Part shown: in pieces, positions 34,592 through 41,850 of the stretch
How positions within the stretch are numbered: position 1 is the stretch's first letter
Layout: every line of letters starts with the position of its first letter
NCBI GenBank assembly: GCA_016718605.1
Contig: JADKCY010000002.1
Location: 434,001 to 498,000, forward strand
Direction: 5' to 3'
DNA: 64,000 nt
Source of the DNA: Lysobacterales bacterium
Lineage (GTDB): Bacteria > Pseudomonadota > Gammaproteobacteria > Xanthomonadales > Xanthomonadaceae
The notes under the pieces: generated by a model
Databases searched by the model: none
What the model was told of the DNA's origin: nothing
Seen by the model: only the letters and a program-made list of their open reading frames with translations
Position numbers and translations under genes: made by a program

Positions 34592-34744
34592 GCAGTTCTC
34601 CGAGTTCATGTGGACAGGACGCACGCAACGCGCTGGTTCATTCACGGCAAGAAATCCCGGAAACAGGAAAAGCCGATGTCGCGTATGCAACACCGGCTCC
34701 GGATTTCCTGGCTTCTTCGCAGGCGGGGCGATCCGCCGCGCTGA

Positions 34745-34960
34745 TCAGTACAGGCGCTGACGCTTGGTCACGTCGCGGCTGACGCGACGCAGGTGACGCT
34801 TGACCGCGGCGGCCGCTTTGCGCTTGCGCTCTTGGGTCGGCTTTTCGTAGAACTCGCGCTTGCGGGTTTCGGCCAATACACCGGCCTTTTCACAGGTGCG
34901 CTTGAAGCGACGCAGGGCAAACTCGAACGGCTCGTTTTCGCGGACTTTAACGTTGGGCAT
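34745..34960 (-). CDS. rpsU: 30S ribosomal protein S21
   Basis: The 71-residue protein starts PNVKVRENEPFEFALRRFKR and continues TCEKAGVLAETRKREFYEKP, an end-to-end match to bS21. It aids initiation by contacting the 16S 3' region. An AGATCCC sequence precedes the start. It is divergent from tsaD, 133 bases away, the classical arrangement. Confidence 0.97.
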   Translation of the reverse strand: MPNVKVRENEPFEFALRRFKRTCEKAGVLAETRKREFYEKPTQERKRKAAAAVKRHLRRVSRDVTKRQRLY

Positions 34961-35093
34961 GGGATCTCCGGGTGAATTCTTGACCACCCCGCTGACGGGG
35001 AGCCGCGTATGATACTGGCTCCCCCCCACGCTGTGCAAATATTCGCCAGCGACTCCTCCCCCTTTCTTCGCGCGATGCTCTCGCCGAGTTGCC

Positions 35094-36107
35094 ATGATTG
35101 TTCTTGGAATCGAAACCTCCTGCGATGAAACCGGCGTCGCACTGTATTGTGGCGACCGCGGATTGCTGTCGCATGCGTTGTATTCGCAAGTCAAACTGCA
35201 TGCCGACTATGGCGGCGTCGTCCCCGAACTGGCCAGTCGCGACCATGTGCGCAAACTTCTGCCCTTGATCCATCGCTGCCTCGACGAGGCCAAACTCAAC
35301 ACTCGCCATATCGAAGGTGTGGCCTACACCCGTGGCCCAGGACTGGTCGGCGCGTTGCTGGTGGGTGCCGCGACCGGCCGTGCGCTGGCTTGGTCGCTCG
35401 GTGTTCCGGCGATTGGCGTGCATCACATGGAAGGCCACCTGCTGGCGCCGCTGATTGAGCCCGATCCGCCGCAGCCACCGTTTGTCGCGTTGTTGGTGTC
35501 TGGCGGCCACAGCCAATTGGTCGAGGTGAGTGCCATCGGTCGCTATCGGTTGCTGGGCGAAACCCTGGATGACGCAGCCGGCGAAGCCTTCGACAAGACC
35601 GCCAAGTTGCTCGGACTAGCCTACCCAGGAGGACCGGAACTGGCACATCTGGCGGAATCGGGCGTGCGTGGCCGCTTCACCTTTTCGCGCCCGATGACAG
35701 ATCGACCGGGCTTGCAGTTCAGTTTCTCCGGACTAAAGACCCAGGTCATGCTGGCCTGGCGAGACAGTGATCAAACTGCGCAAACGCGCGCCGACATTGC
35801 CCTCGGCTTTCAAGACGCAGTGGTCGACACTCTGGCGATCAAATGCGAGCGCGCCTTGCAGGCGACCGGCATCAAAACCCTAGTCATTGCCGGTGGCGTG
35901 GGCGCCAATCGTGATTTACGGAGAAAGCTGGCTGAACTGGCGCAACGCAAACACATCCGCGTGTGTTTTCCTCGACCCGAGTTCTGCACCGACAATGGTG
36001 CCATGATCGCTTTCGCTGGCGCCCTTCGATTACGGGCAGGCCAGCACAGCGATGCCACCATCACCGTCCAGCCACGCTGGGATATGGCAGCATTGTCCGC
36101 CGTTTGA
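35094..36107 (+). CDS. tsaD: tRNA N6-adenosine threonylcarbamoyltransferase
   Basis: The 337-residue protein starts IVLGIETSCDETGVALY, has the metal-binding HHMEGHLLAPL and the actin-fold motifs LLVSGGHSQLVEV and TLVIAGGVGANRDLRR. It transfers threonylcarbamoyl from its adenylate to A37 of ANN-decoding tRNAs, with TsaB and TsaE (not in this window). Full family length. Confidence 0.97.
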   Translation: MIVLGIETSCDETGVALYCGDRGLLSHALYSQVKLHADYGGVVPELASRDHVRKLLPLIHRCLDEAKLNTRHIEGVAYTRGPGLVGALLVGAATGRALAWSLGVPAIGVHHMEGHLLAPLIEPDPPQPPFVALLVSGGHSQLVEVSAIGRYRLLGETLDDAAGEAFDKTAKLLGLAYPGGPELAHLAESGVRGRFTFSRPMTDRPGLQFSFSGLKTQVMLAWRDSDQTAQTRADIALGFQDAVVDTLAIKCERALQATGIKTLVIAGGVGANRDLRRKLAELAQRKHIRVCFPRPEFCTDNGAMIAFAGALRLRAGQHSDATITVQPRWDMAALSAV

Positions 36108-36120
36108 ATCGAGATCGCGC

Positions 36121-36492
36121 ATGTCAGGCATTTCTCAGGATCGCGTCTTCATCGAAGCCCTCGAAATCGAGTGCCTGATCGGCATCTACGACTGGGAACG
36201 TACCGTCCGCCAGAGCGTTGTGCTGGATATCGAAATGGCCTTCGACAATCGCTTGCCTGCGGGATCCGACGCCATTGAAGACACCTTGGATTACAAAGCG
36301 GTCAGCAAGCGTTTGATGCAATTCATCGGTGATTCCAGCTACGGCTTGGTGGAAACGCTGGCAGAGCAATGTGCGACGATCATTCTCAACGAGTTCAACG
36401 TCAATTGGCTGCGCTTGAAACTGGCCAAACCTGGCGCAGTGCGCGGCGCGCGCAGTGTAGGCGTCATCATCGAGCGCCAGCGCGGCGCATGA
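36121..36492 (+). CDS. folB: dihydroneopterin aldolase
   Basis: The 123-residue protein has the FolB features QDRVFIEALEIECLIGIYDW, DTLDYKAVSKRLMQFI and LVETLAEQCATIIL. It converts dihydroneopterin to 6-hydroxymethyl-dihydropterin in folate synthesis. Its stop overlaps folK (ATGA) and it follows tsaD by 13 bases. Confidence 0.95.
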   Translation: MSGISQDRVFIEALEIECLIGIYDWERTVRQSVVLDIEMAFDNRLPAGSDAIEDTLDYKAVSKRLMQFIGDSSYGLVETLAEQCATIILNEFNVNWLRLKLAKPGAVRGARSVGVIIERQRGA

Positions 36493-36971
36493 ACCTCGCT
36501 CTACTCAGCCTTGGCAGCAATCAACAGCCAGAGCACTATCTCGCGTTGGCCGCCAGTGAATTGCGTGCGGCATTTGGCGACGTGAGATTTTCCCCGGTCT
36601 ATCGCACGAATGCGGTTGGCTTTGCCGGACCCGACTTTCTCAATGCCGCGGCCGCACTGCATACGCCGCGCGACGTATTCGACTTGAATGACTGGCTTCA
36701 CGCACTGGAAGACCGCCATGGTCGACGTCGTGATCAACCACGATTTTCCTCGCGAACCCTGGATGTCGACATCGTCTATTTCAACGACCTGATCATGCAC
36801 GGACCGGGCAACCTGCGCTTGCCTCGCCCCGAATTGAAATACGCCTTTGTTCTCAAACCGCTCTTCGACATCGCACCGAACCACATCGATCCAGTGAGCC
36901 AGCGGAGCTTGACCGCGCTCTGGTCAGCGGCATGTCTGGACGCACCGCTCGTGGACCCACTGGTGCTGTGA
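36489..36971 (+). CDS. folK: HPPK, 2-amino-4-hydroxy-6-hydroxymethyldihydropteridine pyrophosphokinase
   Basis: The 160-residue enzyme starts MNLALLSLGSNQQPEHYLAL and has the catalytic HPPK region SSRTLDVDIVYFND, with LPRPELKYAFVLKPL. It uses the FolB product directly. The second aspartate pair (LDVDIVYF) binds the two magnesium ions. It is coupled to folB by a four-base overlap. Confidence 0.96.
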   Translation: MNLALLSLGSNQQPEHYLALAASELRAAFGDVRFSPVYRTNAVGFAGPDFLNAAAALHTPRDVFDLNDWLHALEDRHGRRRDQPRFSSRTLDVDIVYFNDLIMHGPGNLRLPRPELKYAFVLKPLFDIAPNHIDPVSQRSLTALWSAACLDAPLVDPLVL

Positions 36972-36990
36972 CCGGAATCACGATGGCAAT

Positions 36991-37866
36991 TCAGATTCGC
37001 AAGGAGTGCATGAGCGAGTCGACCTCATCGGCAGATTCCTCAAGAATCTCACTGAGGAGTGCCTCTCCAGCAATCATGTCGATATGGATTGCATCCTCTT
37101 CTTTGGAACCCGCATCCGAGTAGCGCAACGGCGATGCCACGGGTGATAGGTAGTCAGCCAATAAAAGCGTATCGCCGAGACTTTCAGCAGGGATGGACAA
37201 CATGCCACGCCAGTAGTCTGCGATACCGCTGATCACCGCAGTGGGTACCTCCAGTTTCCGCAGAACAGCCAGCGCCAAATCACGCTCGACGGCCACATCA
37301 AGGTCCTGACCTTCGTCGTCGTCATCACCCGTGACCACCATCACCGGACGGACAATCTCCAGCAGCGCGGGAAAATCCTTGGCACGCGAGATCATGTAGA
37401 AACCACCAATCTTGTGCACCAGCGCGGCAAAGAAAGCGACATCCGGATTTTGGTGGGTCACCCGTTTGGCAATGACACGCGAAAGCGCCGCCACATGCGC
37501 GGTGTGCTCCCACAGCAGGTCGGCCATTTGCTTCTGTTTTGGACTGCTTGGCGCACCTGCCATCTGACGCGTCAACAGTGCCATCACCAGACTCCGCATG
37601 GTGGCGAAACCGATTCGGTTGACTGCCGTCTTGACGTCTGCCACTTCCCGACCCATTCGGTTGTAGACCACCGAATTGGCGACGGCAACGGAGCGCGCTG
37701 ACAACAATGGCTCGGCCTGAATCAACCGTGCCGCTTGGTCAACGCTGCAGTTCGGGTCATCCAATGACTGCCGAATCTTCAGCATCAATGCCGTGTTGGT
37801 GGGGAAAACGAGATCACCACGGGAAGCCTCGTCGGCAATCTGTTTGAGGGCTTGTGCTCGTTCCAT
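36991..37866 (-). CDS. HDOD domain protein
   Basis: The 291-residue protein starts MERAQALKQIADEA. The HDOD domain runs from about residue 20 to 210, with CSVDQAARLIQAEPLLSARS and LWEHTAHVAALSRVIAKRVT, and FFAALVHKIGGFYMISRA where HD phosphohydrolases have their HD pair. Here that is HK, so the domain is non-catalytic as usual for HDOD. Such proteins are signalling scaffolds in chemotaxis, motility or stress. It is convergent with folK; no neighbour identifies its pathway. Confidence 0.87.
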   Translation of the reverse strand: MERAQALKQIADEASRGDLVFPTNTALMLKIRQSLDDPNCSVDQAARLIQAEPLLSARSVAVANSVVYNRMGREVADVKTAVNRIGFATMRSLVMALLTRQMAGAPSSPKQKQMADLLWEHTAHVAALSRVIAKRVTHQNPDVAFFAALVHKIGGFYMISRAKDFPALLEIVRPVMVVTGDDDDEGQDLDVAVERDLALAVLRKLEVPTAVISGIADYWRGMLSIPAESLGDTLLLADYLSPVASPLRYSDAGSKEEDAIHIDMIAGEALLSEILEESADEVDSLMHSLRI

Positions 37867-37971
37867 TTGGGTTCCTGTCCACTGAATGCGTGCATCGGTC
37901 CCCACTCCTCCGCAGCGCTCACCGGCAAGCGTGCAAGATTCTTGCCGAAATTGGCGACGCCATCTCCGCGC

Positions 37972-38334
37972 TCACACCGTTGTCGACACTGAACGCTTGG
38001 ATTTGGTCGTCTTTTTCGGCGCACGAAGCTTTGGTTCAGGCATGCAGGCGGCCGTTGCCAGCAAGAGCTGCCGGAGTCGATCCGGCTCATCCAGCAATTC
38101 ATCCACCACAGGATGCGGTTTGCCCCCCGGGTAGGGGGCTCGCACCGGAAACCCAGCCGTGAGGTCGCTCGTCATGGCAGCCGGCTTGACGAAAAGACTG
38201 TTATCGCAAGCCAAGCCCACCATTTTGGTGTCCACATAGATCGCGTATTCGCCAAACATTTTCTTGTGCGAAATGCGCGCACCGAGCGCTGCTTGTTCGC
38301 TGATGAATTCCACAAATGACAGATCTGTCGCCAT
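37972..38334 (-). CDS. TfoX N-terminal domain protein
   Basis: The 120-residue protein matches TfoX_N (SFVEFISEQAALGARISHKK, MFGEYAIYVDTKMVGLACDN, LFVKP). It has a Lys/Ser-rich tail (KKTTKSKRSV). Full TfoX/Sxy proteins activate competence genes with CRP, but they also have a C-terminal domain that is absent here. A competence role is therefore not implied. A 7-pair hairpin (37923-37947) follows the gene. Confidence 0.85.
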   Translation of the reverse strand: MATDLSFVEFISEQAALGARISHKKMFGEYAIYVDTKMVGLACDNSLFVKPAAMTSDLTAGFPVRAPYPGGKPHPVVDELLDEPDRLRQLLLATAACMPEPKLRAPKKTTKSKRSVSTTV

Positions 38335-38498
38335 GACACGTTCACCCGGTGAATGCCTCGCCGAAGTGTAAAACAGACCCGATATCAAACACGCGTCGCA
38401 AACGCGATGCCCATTGCGCACTAAGACACCGATACGCGTGCGGCCAAGAATCCGGGCGGTTATCATTACAACCTGTTTTCATCGCGATGAAGCGATAC

Positions 38499-39335
38499 AT
38501 GAATCTTTCCTGCCCGGTGTCGTTCGAATTTTTCCCACCCAAGACCGACGAACAACGTCAGCAATTGGATCGCACCGCGGAAAAACTGCGGAGCTACCAA
38601 CCTAGATTTGTGTCGGTGACGTTTGGTGCTGGCGGATCAACACTGAACTACACACCCGAAACGGTACGCCATCTGCGCGATGACTTCGGGCTGTGCGCGG
38701 CACCGCACTTGTCGTGCATGGGCGGGACCCGAGCGGAGATTCGCGATTTGTTGCAACGCTACAAGGACATGGGCTGCACGCGCATTGTGGCACTACGTGG
38801 CGACATGCCTTCTGGCATGGCACGACCTGGCGACCTGCGTTATGCCTCTGAACTCGTCGAGTTCATTCGGGCTGAGAGCGGTGCGCATTTTCATATCGAA
38901 GTGGGCGCCTACCCGGAAACCCATCCTCAGGCCGAAGATGCGCTGGCGGACATCGAACACTTCTGCACTAAGATGCGTGCTGGCGCCGATGTCGCGATCA
39001 CCCAGTATTTCTACAATGCCGACGCCTACTTCGCCTTCGTCGATGCAGTCCGCGCACGCGGCATTGATGCACCAATCATCCCCGGCATCATGCCGATCAG
39101 CAATTTCAGCCAACTCCGGCGGTTCTCCGAAATGTGTGGCGCGGAAATTCCGCGTTGGATGACACGACGCATTCAGGCCTATGGTGACGACACCAGCAGC
39201 ATCCGCGAGTTTGCGAGTGACGTGGTCGCTGCGCTATGTCGACGTCTACTCGAAGGTGGCGCTCCGGAGCTGCACTTCTACACACTGAATCTCGCCAAGC
39301 CCACCGTCTCAGTGCTTGAGCGCCTGCAGGACTGA
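38499..39335 (+). CDS. metF: methylenetetrahydrofolate reductase
   Basis: The 278-residue protein has the MetF signatures VSFEFFPPKTDEQRQQLDR, VSVTFGAGGST, RIVALRGDMPSG, IEVGAYPETHP, and DVAITQYFYNADAYF. It uses FAD and NADH to make 5-methyl-THF for methionine synthesis, using methylene-THF that GcvT can also supply. An in-frame ATG at 38487 would add four residues. The start is not fixed by a strong ribosome site. Confidence 0.96.
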   Translation: MNLSCPVSFEFFPPKTDEQRQQLDRTAEKLRSYQPRFVSVTFGAGGSTLNYTPETVRHLRDDFGLCAAPHLSCMGGTRAEIRDLLQRYKDMGCTRIVALRGDMPSGMARPGDLRYASELVEFIRAESGAHFHIEVGAYPETHPQAEDALADIEHFCTKMRAGADVAITQYFYNADAYFAFVDAVRARGIDAPIIPGIMPISNFSQLRRFSEMCGAEIPRWMTRRIQAYGDDTSSIREFASDVVAALCRRLLEGGAPELHFYTLNLAKPTVSVLERLQD

Positions 39336-39349
39336 CGACTGCCTGACAC

Positions 39350-39386
39350 GGGGCGGCGGAGGGAATTGGCTCCACCGCTCCGTTTT
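39350..39386 (+). terminator. intrinsic terminator after metF
   Basis: GGGGCGGCGGAG pairs with CTCCACCGCTCC (one mismatch, one G-U) around an 8-base loop and is followed by GTTTTCG. It lies between convergent metF and nfeD. Confidence 0.65.
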
Positions 39387-39390
39387 CGTG

Positions 39391-39822
39391 TTAGGGCGCC
39401 ATATCCACCCGCAAAACCATCGCGTTTACCGCAACCACACGAACGCGAGTACCGGCCCCCAAGTCCGGCCCCTCCACTGTCCACAACGCATCTCCGATCT
39501 TGACTCGGCCACGCCCGTCAACGATCGCCGATTCAAGCGGAAACACTCGCCCGACCAGCTGCGCGGCACGCTGATTCAGCAGCGGCTGATCGCTTGGGGA
39601 ATCCCTGTGCGTGCTACGCCAGCGCCAGCCAAAGCCCACCGAGATCAAGGAAAGCAAGCCAAAGATCATCCACTGCACGGTCGGGCTGAGGGCAATCACT
39701 AGATCAACCAGCCCAGTAGCAACCGCAGCAAATCCAAGCCACAACATGAAGGTACCCGGCAACATCGCTTCGGCCGCAAACAGCGCTAATGCGATCGCCC
39801 ACCAAAACCACGGCGAATTCAT
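39391..39822 (-). CDS. NfeD family membrane protein
   Basis: The 143-residue protein has membrane helices in the first half (SPWFWWAIALALFAAEAMLP, then two more) and a C-terminal OB-fold NfeD domain (GRVFPLESAIVDGRGRVKIG, DALWTVEGPDLGAGTRVRVV). NfeD proteins partner SPFH proteins in membrane microdomains, and the partner is the adjacent upstream gene, 19 bases away. Confidence 0.9.
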   Translation of the reverse strand: MNSPWFWWAIALALFAAEAMLPGTFMLWLGFAAVATGLVDLVIALSPTVQWMIFGLLSLISVGFGWRWRSTHRDSPSDQPLLNQRAAQLVGRVFPLESAIVDGRGRVKIGDALWTVEGPDLGAGTRVRVVAVNAMVLRVDMAP

Positions 39823-39841
39823 CCAGCCCACAGCGTTCTCC

Positions 39842-40819
39842 TTAGGCTTGCATGCCGCCCTGAGAACCGACATTCGGGCGCGGCGGCGGCAACGGTTTAT
39901 TGGGTGAATCAACCTTGCCAGCACTCGCTGCCTTGGCAAGTTCAGCGATACCCGCCAGAGAGCCGAGAATGCTGGTCGCCTCCATCGGCAACAACAAGGT
40001 TTTCTGATTCGGTGACTTGGCGAACTCCTTCAACGCTTCGACATACTTCTGCGCCACAAAATAGTTGACCGCCTGGACATCGCCCTTGCTGATTGCCTGC
40101 GACACCATCATGGTTGCCTTGGCCTCGGCTTCCGCAAGACGCTCGCGGGCTTCGGCATCCTTGAACGAGGCTTCGCGTCGCCCCTCGGCCTCCAGAATGG
40201 CGGCCTGCTTTTCGCCCTCGGCGCGCAGGATCTCTGACGCGCGGTGACCTTCCGCCTCTAAAATGTTGGCGCGCTTCTCACGCTCGGCCTTCATCTGCCG
40301 CGCCATGGAGTCCACCAGATCGCGTGGCGGCTGAATGTCCTTGATTTCGATTCGGTTGACCTTGATTCCCCAAGGATGCGTGGCGTCATCCACCACCATC
40401 AGCAGTCGCGCATTGATTTCATCACGCTTGGACAAGGACTCGTCCAGGTCCATCGAACCCAGTACGGTACGGATATTGGTCATCACGAGGTTGAGGATGG
40501 CGATTTCCAGCTGCGCTACTTCGTAAGCTGCTTTGGCGGAATCCAGCACCTGATAAAACACCACGCCATCCACCTTCACCACCGCGTTGTCGCGGGTAAT
40601 TACCTCCTGCGAGGGCACATCCAGAACCTGCTCCATGACGTTGAGCTTGTGCCCAATGCCGTCAATCCAGGGAATGATGAAACCCAGTCCCGGCGTCAAC
40701 GTGTGGGTATAGCGACCAAACCGTTCAACGGTGTATTCAAAGCCCTGCGGCACCGAACGCACACCTTTGAGGATGGTGATGACCACAAATGCCAGCAAAA
40801 TCAACACGAAATATGACAT
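39842..40819 (-). CDS. SPFH/Band 7 (stomatin/QmcA-like) membrane protein
   Basis: The 325-residue protein has an N-terminal membrane anchor (SYFVLILLAFVVITILKG), then the SPFH domain (VPQGFEYTVERFGRYTHTL, GINVNRIE-like IKVNRIEIKDIQPPRDL), then a long Ala/Glu/Lys-rich coiled coil (KRANILEAEGHRASEILRAE). It likely forms large membrane-associated rings and organises quality-control proteases. It is co-transcribed with nfeD. Confidence 0.93.
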   Translation of the reverse strand: MSYFVLILLAFVVITILKGVRSVPQGFEYTVERFGRYTHTLTPGLGFIIPWIDGIGHKLNVMEQVLDVPSQEVITRDNAVVKVDGVVFYQVLDSAKAAYEVAQLEIAILNLVMTNIRTVLGSMDLDESLSKRDEINARLLMVVDDATHPWGIKVNRIEIKDIQPPRDLVDSMARQMKAEREKRANILEAEGHRASEILRAEGEKQAAILEAEGRREASFKDAEARERLAEAEAKATMMVSQAISKGDVQAVNYFVAQKYVEALKEFAKSPNQKTLLLPMEATSILGSLAGIAELAKAASAGKVDSPNKPLPPPRPNVGSQGGMQA

Positions 40820-41057
40820 CAGACGCTCCCTGCAGTGGTGGGAAAAACCGCTTGCCTTGCGCCGCAGTCAAAAACTGCATCGCCAACTCGGCACTATAGG
40901 GGCTTGAGTGCTCCGCGAAAACCACAGCACGCCACACCCATGCCCTACGCACGAGCCAGTGGATCGACGACAGACCGCCTGCAACGTGACCATGTCCACG
41001 CAAAGCACGACGCTGTGGCTGCGCCCGATGGTTGGATGGCAAGCAGCAAAAACTTGC

Positions 41058-41261
41058 TCAGGCGAACACGTTCAAGCGTGTCCCCACCGCCCCTGACGTT
41101 TCCAACGCGGAAACCTGAGGCAATGCCTGAATCAGCGCCAAGCCAGTAGCGGCTTGGGTGTCCATGGCCTTTTTCAGCACCGCAAGCTGCACTTGTTGCT
41201 GCAATTGGGCCTGCTGCATCTGCACTGCAGCATCAACGATGGATGAGCTGAGTCCGTCCAT
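41058..41261 (-). CDS. yjfB: YjfB-family putative motility protein
   Basis: The 67-residue protein MDGLSSSIVDAAVQMQQAQL, then QQQVQLAVLKKAMDTQAATG, matches the YjfB family (putative motility protein, Pfam PF14070). It is Gln/Ala-rich and helical, with no signal peptide. A sigma-28 promoter lies 38 bases upstream, placing it in the late flagellar class. An ATG eight codons earlier is open, but the family start MDGL fits 41261. Confidence 0.8.
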   Translation of the reverse strand: MDGLSSSIVDAAVQMQQAQLQQQVQLAVLKKAMDTQAATGLALIQALPQVSALETSGAVGTRLNVFA

Positions 41262-41298
41262 GTGCAGTTCCTCTGCTGAATACAATGAGTCGCTATCG

Positions 41299-41325
41299 AT
41301 ATCGGCACGCGAACTACGAACTTTA
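41299..41325 (-). promoter_or_regulatory. sigma-28 (FliA) promoter of yjfB
   Basis: Read on the minus strand: TAAAGTTC, an 11-base spacer, then GCCGATAT. The FliA consensus is TAAAGTTT-N11-GCCGATAA, so 14 of 16 positions match with exact spacing. It predicts transcription starting near 41290 and a leader of about 30 bases before the yjfB ATG at 41261. Confidence 0.85.
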
Positions 41326-41346
41326 GCCTATCACTCTGCCGGAGAC

Positions 41347-41850
41347 TCAACCGACCAACTTGCCGTCCCGCGGGTGTTTCCACACCCCCCAAACTGCCAA
41401 CATCACAGCGCCCGCCACAATTGCCGAATCAGCGATGTTGAAGGCCGGCCAGTGGTGCTGGCCCCAGTATGCATCGATAAAGTCGATGACGTAGCCATAA
41501 CGCAGGCGGTCGACGAGGTTGCCTAGCGCACCGCCGATAATCAGAGCGAAGGGGATCGCCTGACGCCAATCGCGGAGTTCAGTGCGTTTCAACGCGACCA
41601 CGAGCGCCAGACTGATACCCACCGCCAAGACGGAAAACAACCAACGCTGCCAGCCATCGGCGTCACCCAGAAAACTGAAGGCGGCACCATGGTTGTAGAC
41701 CAGTGTCCAGTTCAACCAGTCTTGTACGGCCACGACTGGCTCGGCGTAACGCAAGTGATCCAGAGCGAGTTGCTTGGTCCACAGATCAAGCGCGATCACG
41801 ATTGCCGACAGCAGCAGCCAGATCAGCGCATTGCGGGCAGGCGGGCGCAT
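41347..41850 (-). CDS. lspA: lipoprotein signal peptidase
   Basis: The 167-residue, four-helix protein has the two catalytic aspartates in the LspA boxes DLWTKQLA and NLVDRLRYGYVIDFID, and FNIADSAIVAGAVML. It cleaves prolipoproteins after lipidation, including presumably FlgH in this window. Its ATG shares one base with the ileS stop (TGATG). Confidence 0.97.
   Translation of the reverse strand: MRPPARNALIWLLLSAIVIALDLWTKQLALDHLRYAEPVVAVQDWLNWTLVYNHGAAFSFLGDADGWQRWLFSVLAVGISLALVVALKRTELRDWRQAIPFALIIGGALGNLVDRLRYGYVIDFIDAYWGQHHWPAFNIADSAIVAGAVMLAVWGVWKHPRDGKLVG

Noticed and set aside
37923..37947. CGGCAAG/CTTGCCG hairpin between the TfoX-N and HDOD genes as a terminator.
   Set aside because: No T-run on the transcribed side; could be a weak pause or a regulatory dyad.
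38335..38498. SAH or SAM riboswitch before metF.
   Set aside because: No recognisable aptamer core; only short, unconvincing stems.
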